From: Agrobacterium cucumeris | GTDB lineage: Bacteria > Pseudomonadota > Alphaproteobacteria > Rhizobiales > Rhizobiaceae | Assembly: GCF_030036535.1 (NCBI RefSeq) | Contig: NZ_CP080387.1 | Coordinates: 62,001 to 126,000 of the forward strand | Reading direction: 5' to 3' | Length of the DNA stretch: 64,000 nucleotides | Shown here: positions 55,032 to 62,864 of the stretch, piece after piece | Numbering within the stretch: the first letter of the stretch is position 1 | Layout of the letters: every line of letters starts with the position of its first letter | The notes under the pieces: generated by a model | What the model was told of the DNA's origin: nothing | The model's database searches: none | The model's input: the letters and a program-made list of their open reading frames with translations, nothing else | Translations under genes and position numbers: made by a program

Positions 55032-55937
55032 TCAGGCCGACATTTCCGGCTTGCCCGCGAATTTCGGCAGGGCAAGTTCTGCGGCGGTTTCGTGCAGGGC
55101 GAAGTTGACGGCCTTCGTGATGTGGATGTCGGGCCGGTAAAGCATGCAGGTCCACGAAAGGGTGCCTTCACGAAGGCGGTAGCGCAGACGCACGGGCAAG
55201 CGGATGCTTTCACCCTGGAAGAACGGCGCGATGTTGAGGACGAAGACGCCCGGCACGGTGATCGGGTCGCCGTTGGCGTTCTTGTGGTCTTCCTCGAAAA
55301 CGATCTGGCTTTCGCCCGTTTGCAGTTTCAGGGCCGTCTTAACGCGGGTTTCCGCGTTGATCTGCAAGCCCTGCGAAAGCACTACCAGTTCATTCGGGTA
55401 GGCAATCTTGGCCCGGAACAGCAATTCGAGGTCTTTCACCTCGTCAGAGTCCGGCGAGGCCAGTTCGGCGATATGGTCTTCGATGAATTCCGCAAACTCG
55501 TTTTGCGTCAGCGCTTTGCCATGGATTCCCTGCCAAGCTTTCCACTCTTCGGAAAGCGGGAACGCATAGTGGACACGGTGCTTGCCGTTGTCCGGGTCGT
55601 TGCCGTGGTAGTCGATAACGGCGGTGAAGGCGGGGGTACGCCAGTCCGTCACGGCAAAGATCACGCTGTTGTCCGTCTTGTGACGCTCGACCAGCTTGAC
55701 GAAGGAATCCAGCGTTTCAACATTGGCGGTGCCCTGCTTGCGCTCGGGGCGGGTGCGCCATGGCGCAAAGACTGCCGACACGTCAGACAGCTTGCCACTG
55801 GTCGGGTCCAGCAGCGCCGGGACGGTCGGGGGAATGCCCTTGGAGTCGGCAGGTGCCGGAACCTGCACAATCGCGGCATTGGTCTGCGCCGCGAGCTTTG
55901 CGATTTCGGCGACGGCGGTTTGGGTGAGTTGGTCCAT
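55032..55937 (-). CDS. DUF2303 (YfdQ-like) phage protein
   Basis: A 301-residue protein of the YfdQ family known from prophages such as CPS-53. It includes AVTDWRTPAFTAVIDYH near residue 95, HRVHYAFPLSEEWKAW near 120, FAEFIEDHIAEL and a C-terminal IRLPVRLRYRLREGTLSW. The function is unknown; the family is usually in the early left region of temperate phages, as here. A 59-base gap separates it from the Gp37-like gene. Confidence 0.82.
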   Translation of the reverse strand: MDQLTQTAVAEIAKLAAQTNAAIVQVPAPADSKGIPPTVPALLDPTSGKLSDVSAVFAPWRTRPERKQGTANVETLDSFVKLVERHKTDNSVIFAVTDWRTPAFTAVIDYHGNDPDNGKHRVHYAFPLSEEWKAWQGIHGKALTQNEFAEFIEDHIAELASPDSDEVKDLELLFRAKIAYPNELVVLSQGLQINAETRVKTALKLQTGESQIVFEEDHKNANGDPITVPGVFVLNIAPFFQGESIRLPVRLRYRLREGTLSWTCMLYRPDIHITKAVNFALHETAAELALPKFAGKPEMSA

Positions 55938-55996
55938 TTCGGTTCCTCTGTTGGTGCGCCGGTCACTGGCCGGACGCGGTTGCTAAGGTTGGGAAA

Positions 55997-56329
55997 TCAG
56001 CCTGCGGAGACTTCGCGCGGCGAAAACATGTCGTGCTGGCGGGGATGCTCCGTCGAAAGCGCGCCGTCTTCGACAACCCAAAAGACCGAGTTCTTGCGCG
56101 GCAGCTTCGGGGTTTTGGATTCCATATCGGCGGCAATCGTCACCATGCCGTCCTTGACGGACAGGGACAGTTTCAGGGTCACAGAACCCTTGAAAGACTG
56201 CATGGGGTTGGCCTCGGACATGTCCGAAAGCTTTTCCAGCGTCTGGCCGATCTCGGCAGAAAAGGCGGGGTTAAGCTGGCCGTTTTCCAGCATGCCGATG
56301 ATGGTGGAGGCATCGCGTATTTTCTTCAT
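55997..56329 (-). CDS. phage protein, unknown, next to DUF2303
   Basis: A 110-residue protein: an N-terminal helix (DASTIIGMLENGQL), a central strand pair (GSVTLKLSLSVKDGMVTIAADM), and an end containing WVVEDGALSTEHPRQHD. No family recognised. Small proteins of this shape commonly travel with DUF2303, which supports a shared role. Confidence 0.7.
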   Translation of the reverse strand: MKKIRDASTIIGMLENGQLNPAFSAEIGQTLEKLSDMSEANPMQSFKGSVTLKLSLSVKDGMVTIAADMESKTPKLPRKNSVFWVVEDGALSTEHPRQHDMFSPREVSAG

Positions 56330-56359
56330 GCGGATGGTTCCTTGTGGTTCGGAGGAAGG

Positions 56360-56554
56360 TCACGCGCGCCCGGCGGCGGCGTGGTGGCGCTTGATCTCGG
56401 CGAGGCTGGTGGCGCACAGCGCCGCGCCGCCGATGATGGCGAGGATGAGGACGGCGCAAACGCAGGCCAGAAAGAACCGGCCATAGGCGGGCGTTGCCTG
56501 CTGCGGGCGCTCTGTCGGGATCATGGGTGATATCTGGATCAAGGCTGTCTCCAT
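56360..56554 (-). CDS. small single-span membrane protein
   Basis: A 64-residue protein with one membrane helix near residues 25-50 (FFLACVCAVLILAIIGGAAL). A possible ribosome site (GAGGCGG) is somewhat far upstream, so the start may be the ATG at 56524. No function recognised. Confidence 0.5.
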   Translation of the reverse strand: METALIQISPMIPTERPQQATPAYGRFFLACVCAVLILAIIGGAALCATSLAEIKRHHAAAGRA

Positions 56555-56601
56555 CCGTTCGGGAAGCCGCCTCGCGTGAGGCGGAAACCAGAGCGGATGT
56601 T

Positions 56602-56913
56602 TCAGGCTGCGGCCATGCCGTCACAGAAGCCCGTGTAGGCGTCGTCGTACCAATCGAGCTTCTTGGCTTCGTCCAATGCGGCGCGACTCAAGTCGTCGGC
56701 GTACTGCCAAAGGTCATTCGCCATTTCGAGGGCGCTTGCTGCCGCAATTGCCTCAGTTGCAGCTTCGCGAAGGCGCACATGCAACGGCTTCGGGGTTTCG
56801 TCCTCGTCTTCATCTTCTGCAATAGTCGGCGGGACAAGGTTGCGCTCCGCAACTTCTGCGCAATGACGCAGATACAAGGCGCGATTGCGAAGCCTCTTTA
56901 TATCGGTATCCAT
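56602..56913 (-). CDS. helical acidic phage protein, unknown
   Basis: A 103-residue protein made mainly of helices, with an acidic run IAEDEDEDETP in the middle and DLWQYADDLSRAALDEAKKL near the end. GGAGAGCAAA lies before ATG 56913, which sets the start inside a longer open frame. No domain recognised. Confidence 0.65.
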   Translation of the reverse strand: MDTDIKRLRNRALYLRHCAEVAERNLVPPTIAEDEDEDETPKPLHVRLREAATEAIAAASALEMANDLWQYADDLSRAALDEAKKLDWYDDAYTGFCDGMAAA

Positions 56914-56968
56914 TTTGCTCTCCGGTGATGATGTTGGATGATGGCCCGAAGGCCATCGCCAAACGGCA

Positions 56969-57160
56969 TCAGGCCGCAGCACGCGCGTCCTGAACGCGCA
57001 TGTCATGGAGACGGGCAGTAGCGGCATCGCCGCAGCGGTGGATTTCATCGGCGGTGAACCATTCCCGAAGGTCGGCTTTCGTGCAGCCTTCGCCCACGCG
57101 CTGGATGGCATCCGCCATCGCCTGCGTCAGTTCGGTGTCGTTTGCGGTATTGATGCGCAT
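56969..57160 (-). CDS. small phage protein, unknown
   Basis: A 63-residue protein read from the ATG at 57160, which has CAGGAGATACC directly before it. It is mostly helical (ELTQAMADAIQRVGEGC; TKADLREWFTADEIHRCG) and could be a small DNA-binding or regulatory protein. No match recognised. Confidence 0.6.
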   Translation of the reverse strand: MRINTANDTELTQAMADAIQRVGEGCTKADLREWFTADEIHRCGDAATARLHDMRVQDARAAA

Positions 57161-57219
57161 TCCGGTATCTCCTGATTGGGGTTGGGCGAGCCTTTTTGCC
57201 TCATGCTCGGGAGGGCTTT

Positions 57220-57366
57220 TCAGCGGGACAACCGGCCTGCGACGAAGCCGATTGCGACCAGCAGGACGCTGGAAACGAGGTCCATGGCGAAGGAAAAGAA
57301 GAGGGCCTGCATCGTGACGAGAAGGCTCGCCGCCGTCGCCAAGGCGATATTCTTCGCGGTAGCCAT
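57220..57366 (-). CDS. 48-residue two-span membrane protein
   Basis: A small gene whose ATG comes two bases after the stop of the TerB-like gene. The protein has two hydrophobic helices (IALATAASLLVTMQALFF and LVSSVLLVAIGFVAG) joined by a short acidic turn and ends with basic residues. Its coupling to the TerB-like gene suggests they work together at the membrane. No family recognised; a holin-like role is possible but the early-operon position argues against lysis. Confidence 0.55.
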   Translation of the reverse strand: MATAKNIALATAASLLVTMQALFFSFAMDLVSSVLLVAIGFVAGRLSR

Positions 57367-57368
57367 GG

Positions 57369-57791
57369 TTAGAGGTACTTGGCCAGATCAAGCCCGACAG
57401 TGGACGCGATCTTCGCGAGCACTGCTTTTTCGTCGTCGGAAATGCCGCCGCTGTCTGCCACGTCCAGCGCGACCAGAAGCACGGTTTCGCTCATGTCGTG
57501 GTCGGCCTTGATATCTTCGATTTCCTTGAAGAGACCGGCCTTGCCAACGCGGCCCACGGCGCGGCTGCACATCTTGTCCATCGTCGTTTCGATGGCGCGG
57601 GCATCGAACGCGCCGGAAAGGGCGGCGTTGGATTTCACGGCGGCGACAGCCGCCAGAAGTTCCTTGTCGTCAAGCTCGCCGTCAGCGGTGGCGACGAGTG
57701 CGGACGCGGCGCAAACCGCTTCCAGAAAATCGGTCTTGCCGGAAAACTTCTTTGCCTTGTCTCCGACGAGGCTTTTGAACATTGCAAGCAT
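57369..57791 (-). CDS. TerB-like domain protein
   Basis: A 140-residue acidic protein with the TerB fold: AASALVATADGELDDKEL near residues 28-45 and DVADSGGISDDEKAVLAKIA near 110-130, both with the metal-binding acidic loops of tellurite-resistance TerB proteins. It is the first gene of the leftward operon, so it is made soon after promoter release. Ter-related proteins have been linked to phage resistance and stress responses. GGAGCC precedes the ATG; a second ATG follows at 57782. Confidence 0.78.
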   Translation of the reverse strand: MLAMFKSLVGDKAKKFSGKTDFLEAVCAASALVATADGELDDKELLAAVAAVKSNAALSGAFDARAIETTMDKMCSRAVGRVGKAGLFKEIEDIKADHDMSETVLLVALDVADSGGISDDEKAVLAKIASTVGLDLAKYL

Positions 57792-57901
57792 AAGGCTCCA
57801 TCCTTCTTTCGTTGAGGGAGCCGGGCGGCAGGTTCACATTTCGAGGGTGCGCCGCCCGGCAGTCTGCCCGAGCCGCAACGAGGTTCAGCGGCTAGGATGA
57901 C

Positions 57902-57918
57902 TTGGAAAATAAATCCAA
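57902..57918. promoter_or_regulatory. prophage left operator 1
   Basis: TTGGAAAATAAATCCAA has TTGGA/TCCAA arms spaced by seven A/T bases. It covers the -10 region of the leftward promoter, so a bound repressor would block it. Confidence 0.75.
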
Positions 57919-57933
57919 TTCTTAGTTTGTCAA
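57906..57933 (-). promoter_or_regulatory. leftward early promoter of the prophage
   Basis: On the minus strand TTGACA and TATTTT are separated by 16 bases, both close to consensus. Operator 1 overlaps the -10 and operator 2 lies just upstream of the -35. It would drive the operon from the TerB-like gene towards int. Confidence 0.7.
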
Positions 57934-57940
57934 TCAATAA

Positions 57941-57957
57941 TTGGAAATAAAATCCAA
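57941..57957. promoter_or_regulatory. prophage left operator 2
   Basis: TTGGAAATAAAATCCAA has the same arms and spacing as operator 1, 39 bases away centre to centre, a distance of nearly four helical turns that allows cooperative binding. Confidence 0.75.
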
Positions 57958-58019
57958 CTTGCGAAAACGACTCGACTCTCCGGCCGTTTTTGCAAATATT
58001 AGAACGGAAGGAGAACAAA

Positions 58020-58235
58020 ATGGGCTATGCACTGATGAAATATAAGACGTTCACGCTGTTTCTGCGGTGTGAAAATTGCCTTCGCGAGACGTCAAGGGTG
58101 GTCGAAATCCCTCCTGGGGATGACAGCCCGCGCGATGTGGACGAACTGCTTGAAAGCGGTTTCCTAGCGCAAGTTCCGTTCTCATGCGGCCCATGCGGTA
58201 ATCCGATTGCGCAACTAATCGGAGTGAAGGAGTGA
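58020..58235 (+). CDS. small zinc-ribbon-like phage protein
   Basis: A 71-residue protein with two cysteine pairs, CENC near residue 20 and CGPC near 57, arranged like a zinc ribbon. AAGGAGAACAAA precedes the ATG, a strong ribosome site. It is transcribed rightward from the operator region, opposite to the TerB-like operon, and is followed four bases later by another small gene. It could be a small regulator made in the lysogen. Confidence 0.7.
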   Translation: MGYALMKYKTFTLFLRCENCLRETSRVVEIPPGDDSPRDVDELLESGFLAQVPFSCGPCGNPIAQLIGVKE

Positions 58236-58239
58236 AGCT

Positions 58240-58548
58240 ATGCGGGAAACAGAAGTTTTGGAATTTGTTATCGTCCCCCCTTACCCTAAACGCCACCAAA
58301 TAGCGGCTTCCGAAGCGCATTTCGCGGACTTCCTCAAGCGGCGGTTCCGGGGGTACTCATTCAAGGTGGCGGGGATCGCGCCTGTCGGTTCGGATGACGA
58401 TGATAATTTTCACGTCATCCCCGTTATGAGTTTCCTAGATGACGCGGGGAACATGCGAATGTGTGAACCGCCCCAGCCGTGGATAATCAATGAGATTAGC
58501 GAGGCGTGCCGCGAGTTTGAGGTAAACAAACGCCGTTGGCTTTCTTAA
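58240..58548 (+). CDS. phage protein, unknown
   Basis: A 102-residue protein with a beta-rich start (EVLEFVIVPPYP), a helix (SEAHFADFLKRRF) and a charged end. GGAGTGAAGC precedes the ATG. It forms a pair with the zinc-ribbon gene and overlaps the end of the convergent repressor gene by four bases. No family recognised. Confidence 0.65.
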   Translation: MRETEVLEFVIVPPYPKRHQIAASEAHFADFLKRRFRGYSFKVAGIAPVGSDDDDNFHVIPVMSFLDDAGNMRMCEPPQPWIINEISEACREFEVNKRRWLS

Positions 58549-59264
58549 AACGACAAGTCATTTATGATGCGGCGCGCAAGCGCGATAATCTCAACCTGCG
58601 TGCCGTCATCTGCTGCGTAATCTCGATTTATTACTATTGGCTTGTGTCTGGCGTTCGTTGAGCGAGGGTGAAACTCGGTCCTGTCTTGATAGATTTCCAC
58701 CTGCTTGACTGACCATTCACGCGTCATGCCGCCGTCCTTGGACCGCTCTACGACAACAACCATGCCATCTCGCAGCACTACCTCGTTGGCGATATCTTCG
58801 AACGATACGGCAACAATTCTGTCACCTTCGAGGATTGGCCGGGGTTTCAGGTCGTTCATCGAGTCGCCGGATACGTCGAATATCATCTGTCGCGCATGCG
58901 GAAACCGGTCGTCGGGCGGCACGGAGACTAGTTCTCGCTCTCTCTGATCGAAGGCGTCAACCTCTCGGAAGGTTCCGGCTTCGACTTTGCCTATTACAGC
59001 GGCTGCAACAAGCTGGCTTTGAATGGGTTTGACGTTTTGTTGGTCGGCTAACTCGACCCCGTCTCTCAGCCAAATATGCGAAACGCCCAGCGTATTAGCT
59101 AGAATTTTGAGCGTGTCGCCGCGAGGCTGGCTGATGTCTCCGCGCAGATATTTGTTCACGCTGTCATAGGGAATGCCGGAGCGCTTCGAGAGCTCCTTCT
59201 TCTTCCAACCCTTGGCGTCCGTCGCCTCTTGTAATCTTTGCCACCAATTCATGTTTGCCATCAT
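58545..59264 (-). CDS. phage repressor, LexA/CI type
   Basis: A 239-residue repressor. Residues 10-65 are an XRE helix-turn-helix (KKELSKRSGIPYDSVNKYL). The C-terminal half is an S24 peptidase domain with the catalytic serine in DVSGDSMND near residue 136 and the lysine in the EWSVKQ region. A probable Ala-Gly self-cleavage site occurs in GKVEAGTF near residue 96, so RecA-dependent induction is expected. It should bind the TTGGA-N7-TCCAA operators. The ribosome site is weak, and ATG 59255 is also possible. Confidence 0.9.
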   Translation of the reverse strand: MMANMNWWQRLQEATDAKGWKKKELSKRSGIPYDSVNKYLRGDISQPRGDTLKILANTLGVSHIWLRDGVELADQQNVKPIQSQLVAAAVIGKVEAGTFREVDAFDQRERELVSVPPDDRFPHARQMIFDVSGDSMNDLKPRPILEGDRIVAVSFEDIANEVVLRDGMVVVVERSKDGGMTREWSVKQVEIYQDRTEFHPRSTNARHKPIVINRDYAADDGTQVEIIALARRIINDLSF

Positions 59265-59308
59265 AGAGCCGGAGTTATTTTCCGTTTTGGATTTCTGTTG
59301 CCTTGTAA

Positions 59309-59325
59309 TTGGATTTTAAATCCAT
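59309..59325. promoter_or_regulatory. prophage right operator
   Basis: TTGGATTTTAAATCCAT matches the two left operators in arms and spacing apart from its last base. It lies between the repressor and Cro-like genes. A half site TTGGA at 59287 and a reverse half CCAAT-like element nearby may extend the control region. Confidence 0.7.
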
Positions 59326-59338
59326 TATTGGTGCGTGC

Positions 59339-59599
59339 ATGGACACGTCACCGACTCTCACAATTGCTGAAATCATCAGCCGCGCTGGCGGACCCAAGGC
59401 AATTGCGGACGCAAGCCGGTTGACTGCCGACCCCTTCTCAAAGGATGCGGTCTACAAGTGGGCGAAAGGTGGGATTCCAGATCGCCATTGGCCAATCATT
59501 ATCGCGCTTACAAATCTGGAAGTTTCGGCGATCTATTCCGCAAATCTTGCGACAAGAGGCAACGTATATCCGCAGCTTTTCCATGAGGCAGCAGAATGA
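59339..59599 (+). CDS. Cro-like phage regulator
   Basis: An 86-residue DNA-binding protein of the Cro/YdaS type: IAEIISRAGGPKAIADASRL, DAVYKWAKGGIPDRHWPIII is the helix-turn-helix. It is divergent from the repressor across the right operator, as Cro is in lambda. The ATG at 59339 is chosen because the frame upstream starts inside the operator. It should turn down the repressor promoter to allow lytic growth. Confidence 0.8.
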   Translation: MDTSPTLTIAEIISRAGGPKAIADASRLTADPFSKDAVYKWAKGGIPDRHWPIIIALTNLEVSAIYSANLATRGNVYPQLFHEAAE

Positions 59600-59771
59600 A
59601 CCGCCTCTTTTCCCTTTCGCGCGGCCAATCCTCCCGGCCTGCTGCGACCCGCGCCGGTGCGCTTTCCTTCTTCTCGCCCGGCGCGGGCACCTCTCGTTTT
59701 GCATGTGGGCCTCCGTAACTTCCTGACGCCCTGAAACTCTCATCTCCAATCAATTCCCACCACGGGAAAAA

Positions 59772-59790
59772 CGCCGGGATTTTCCCGGCG
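59772..59790 (+). repeat. 8-bp hairpin before the CII-like gene
   Basis: CGCCGGGA / TCCCGGCG with a three-base loop, 19 bases before the next start codon. A possible attenuator or mRNA structure between the Cro-like and CII-like genes. The 59600-59771 gap shows no supported gene. Confidence 0.5.
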
Positions 59791-59808
59791 CGGGAAAGGT
59801 ATTGTCTC

Positions 59809-60306
59809 ATGATTTCAAACGCATGGTTTCACCGCATCAAAGCCGCGCAACGTGACCTTATCCGCCTCGTGGGCGGTATCGAGCGTGCTGCGGAAATTTC
59901 CTCGATTTCGAAAAGCCACATCGGGCGCATGAACAATGCGACCGACCCGGAATTGATGCCGCTGCACGCTGTCTATGCGCTGGAAAGCGAATGCGGCGTG
60001 CCGGTCGTCACCTCTGCGATGGCGGAACTTAACGGGCGGCGACTGGCCGACCCGGAAAATGAACGCGCCGCCGAACAGTGCGTCGTCGTCACCTATTCCG
60101 AAATGGTCCGCAAGGCTGGCGATCTGATTTCCGGCGGCGCGGTTGCGATTGCCGACATGGTGGTGACGCCAGCCGAAGCGACCAAAATGGACCGTGACGC
60201 GGCGGAACTGGAAGCCGGTCTGGCGGCATTTCGCAAGGCGCTCGCCAGTGTGAAAGCCAAGGGCGGTCATAAGGTCGGGCTTAGCGTCGTCGGGGGTGCG
60301 GAATGA
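59809..60306 (+). CDS. phage regulator, CII-like
   Basis: A 165-residue protein with an N-terminal helix-turn-helix (LVGGIERAAEISSISKSHIG) and a C-terminal helical domain. Its place after the Cro-like gene matches lambda cII, so it may help choose lysogeny, but sequence similarity to CII was not established. It overlaps the next gene by ATGA. Confidence 0.6.
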   Translation: MISNAWFHRIKAAQRDLIRLVGGIERAAEISSISKSHIGRMNNATDPELMPLHAVYALESECGVPVVTSAMAELNGRRLADPENERAAEQCVVVTYSEMVRKAGDLISGGAVAIADMVVTPAEATKMDRDAAELEAGLAAFRKALASVKAKGGHKVGLSVVGGAE

Positions 60307-60554
60307 AGCGCCAGACCGATCCGGCTATCACCGAACTGATGAAGCGCCCCTTGTCCGAACGTGCAAGGGGCTTTTTGCGGCATGTGAAATGCGAGGGCGG
60401 CAAGTTGGATTTGTCCGCCCTTGGCCTCGCTTACCATATCGTCGCCGAAGAATGCCGCCGCTGCGGATACCTCCATGTAACAGCCGATGGTGACACCGCC
60501 AAGCTGACCGGCTTGGGGCAGGCGTATCTTGACCGTTTGATGAGGGCGCATTGA
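60303..60554 (+). CDS. small phage protein, unknown
   Basis: An 83-residue helical protein containing CRRCG near residue 53 and a possible winged-helix arrangement at the end (TADGDTAKLTGLGQAYLDRL). It may be a small DNA-binding protein. It is coupled to the CII-like gene and to the methyltransferase gene by overlaps. Confidence 0.65.
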   Translation: MKRQTDPAITELMKRPLSERARGFLRHVKCEGGKLDLSALGLAYHIVAEECRRCGYLHVTADGDTAKLTGLGQAYLDRLMRAH

Positions 60555-61939
60555 TGGCCCCGTACAAGCAAGTCAAACTCCCCAAGCCCGGCCCAAGCGC
60601 GCTTATCGTCATCACTGCCGCCGTCCGCGACGGAACCGTGACCGTGGAGACGCAGCAGCAGGGTGCGGCGGCGAATAAGTCCGTCAGCAACGGCTATCTG
60701 ACGCGGGATAAGAAGGATGGCAAAACCTACTATCCGACCGACCGCGCGCGCGAAATGCTGGCGATGCTGGAAGGTATTGCGGAACCGGGCGACATGCCGG
60801 AGCGCGAAACGGAAACAGCCGTGGTGCCGGTCGCGGACGCTTCCGGGCTGGTCGCCACGGTAGAACGGGCCCGAGCGCTTCTTGATGATGGCGATATCAT
60901 CAACGCCCGCATCGTCGCGTCTGTCGCCTACAATCAGGCGAAGACCGCCGCACAGTTTGCGGAGCAGATCGGCGCAACGGAAAAGCTGATCGCCAAGGCT
61001 CGGCGCATGCAGGCCGACGCGCTCTTGATCGAAGCACGCGCGAAAATCCTGATTGCCGATAAATGGGATGAAGCGCAGGCGGCGGGCCAAGCGTCGGTAG
61101 GCGGAAGGCCCAAAACCGTTTCCGATGGAAACGGTTTTACGTCCGATGAAACTGGCCTGTCCCGCAAGGAAATCCACGAAGCCCGCAAGCTTGCTGCGGC
61201 GGAACATCGTGAACCCGGCATTGTCGAACGGGCGATTCAGGCGCGGCTTGCTGCCGGGCTGGAGCCGACGAAGGCAAATCTTCGCGCGGCGGTCGGCACG
61301 GCCAGCGCCACGAAGGAAGAGCGCGGGGCGAACCTTTACGAGACGCCGCCGGAGGCGATGTTTACGCTGTTGGCGCTGGAAGAATTCACCGCATGCGTCT
61401 TGGAACCAGCCTGCGGGCGCGGCGCGATATCGCGTATGCTGGAAGCGTTTCATTATGCCGTGGTGCTGGCCGATATCAACGACTACAGCACGGCGGACAG
61501 CAACGGCGAATTGCAGGCGGTGCAGGACTTCTTGACCTCGCAGCCGCCGGAAGCCGGCTCGTACGATATCGTCACCAATCCGCCTTACGGCGATATGCTC
61601 AATGCCTTCGTGGCCTACGCCCTGCGCGTCTACAAGCCGCGCAAAATGGCGCTTTTGCTCAATCTGAATTTCCTTTGCGGGTTCGCGGACGATGACCGCA
61701 ATTTCGTCATGGACGATTGCCCGCCCGCTCGCGTCTACGTCTTCAAGCGCCGCCTTCCGATGATGCACCGCGACGGATGGGACGGCAACAAAGCCAGCAG
61801 CCGCATGAATACGGCGTGGTTCGTTTGGGAACGTGACGAGGCCGGAAACTATGGCAGCGCCACCATCGTTCGCCGCGTGGACTGGAAGGATTACCAGCCT
61901 CAGCAAGCCGCCGTAACGGCGGAAAGCGAGGCAGCATGA
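60554..61939 (+). CDS. phage protein with a C-terminal N6-adenine methyltransferase-like domain
   Basis: A 461-residue fusion. The C-terminal half (from about residue 255) is a SAM-dependent DNA methyltransferase: ETPPEAMFTLL, motif I ACGRGAISRMLE and motif IV DIVTNPPYG, the NPPY of adenine-N6 methylases. The N-terminal half (1-250) is separate: a basic start, a helical stretch (AKTAAQFAEQIGATEKLIAKARR) and GGRPKTVSDGNGFTSDETG, possibly a DNA-binding unit. No restriction enzyme lies beside it, so it is more likely to protect or regulate phage DNA. The start is ATG 60554, overlapping TGATG. Confidence 0.8.
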   Translation: MAPYKQVKLPKPGPSALIVITAAVRDGTVTVETQQQGAAANKSVSNGYLTRDKKDGKTYYPTDRAREMLAMLEGIAEPGDMPERETETAVVPVADASGLVATVERARALLDDGDIINARIVASVAYNQAKTAAQFAEQIGATEKLIAKARRMQADALLIEARAKILIADKWDEAQAAGQASVGGRPKTVSDGNGFTSDETGLSRKEIHEARKLAAAEHREPGIVERAIQARLAAGLEPTKANLRAAVGTASATKEERGANLYETPPEAMFTLLALEEFTACVLEPACGRGAISRMLEAFHYAVVLADINDYSTADSNGELQAVQDFLTSQPPEAGSYDIVTNPPYGDMLNAFVAYALRVYKPRKMALLLNLNFLCGFADDDRNFVMDDCPPARVYVFKRRLPMMHRDGWDGNKASSRMNTAWFVWERDEAGNYGSATIVRRVDWKDYQPQQAAVTAESEAA

Positions 61940-62316
61940 GCGTTTATGTTGACGACATGCGCGCCCCGTTTGGCAACATGGTCATGTGTCACATGTGGGC
62001 GGATGCGGATGATGAACTGCTTGCCATGGCGGACCGCATTGGCGTGCAGCGCAAATGGATTCAGGGGCATCCTGTTCTTTCGTTTGGCAAACATCGAGAT
62101 GCCAGTTGGGTTCATTTCGATATCGCCCTTTCGAAGCGCGCCCTTGCGGTCAAATTTGGCGCTATCGAAACAGACAGGTTCGGTCCGGTCATTCATACGG
62201 CCAAGCTGCGGCTTGCCGCTGCCCTTGCTGCCGGGAATGAGGATGAAGCGCAGGCCGCGCGGGCGCGATTAGCTACATTTGAGGGAATTCGCGCGCGGCA
62301 AGGCGGTGCGCGATGA
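61936..62316 (+). CDS. DUF4031 phage protein
   Basis: A 126-residue protein starting SVYVDDMRAPFGNMVMCHMWAD, the signature of DUF4031, found in many phages and in host cells. HWxQG-like and DIALSKRALAVKFGA follow. The family has no proven activity; the conserved Asp and His residues suggest a small metalloenzyme. ATGA overlap with the methyltransferase gene. Confidence 0.82.
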   Translation: MSVYVDDMRAPFGNMVMCHMWADADDELLAMADRIGVQRKWIQGHPVLSFGKHRDASWVHFDIALSKRALAVKFGAIETDRFGPVIHTAKLRLAAALAAGNEDEAQAARARLATFEGIRARQGGAR

Positions 62317-62864
62317 CGAGGCTTGCCGATCCTGCCCGCGCTCGCGAGCTAAAAGCCGTTGACCGCCTGCGCTACCTTTCGGCTCGCGTTGAAGGCGACG
62401 TTTGGGCATTCGAGCCGCGCGGAAACAACATCGCCGTCATCGCCCGCCGTTCGACGGGTGACGAGGCGCTTATCTGCACGTTGCATGCCGACGCCCTGCC
62501 GGACGAACGCGACCTGATTTGCGGGGCGGCGGAAAACCTCGCCTTCCTTTTGGGCCTTATTGGTCGGGCATCTGATGCCGTTCGGAACCTGAAAAAGCAG
62601 GTGGAGGCGCAGCAAGCCGCCGCCGTGCGGAAAAAATACGCGGCGCAGGCCGCAATGCTGCTTTCCGACCGCACCTTCCAGCGCTTCCTTGAAATTAAGG
62701 GCGCGGGCGGGCCGGTGCGCGACAAGGCGCAGGCGGACACCCGGTTGAAAAGCATCCTCGCCATTTCCAGCAAAAAAGAAATCGACAACGACCCGCGCGC
62801 GCAAGCCGCCTTCCTGCATTTTCGGAAGGACTTCGAAGCGTGGAAAAGAGGGGGTTCCCGGTGA
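62313..62864 (+). CDS. phage protein, unknown
   Basis: A 183-residue protein with a first half of mixed strands (VWAFEPRGNNIAVIARRS), a coiled-coil-like helix near residues 85-115 (DAVRNLKKQVEAQQAAAV), and a basic helical end. No family recognised. Overlaps both neighbours by four bases. Confidence 0.68.
   Translation: MTRLADPARARELKAVDRLRYLSARVEGDVWAFEPRGNNIAVIARRSTGDEALICTLHADALPDERDLICGAAENLAFLLGLIGRASDAVRNLKKQVEAQQAAAVRKKYAAQAAMLLSDRTFQRFLEIKGAGGPVRDKAQADTRLKSILAISSKKEIDNDPRAQAAFLHFRKDFEAWKRGGSR

Noticed and set aside
54957..56486. 509-residue plus-strand frame in the prophage
   Set aside because: It crosses several coupled minus-strand phage genes (DUF2303, Gp37-like) and shows no motif of its own.
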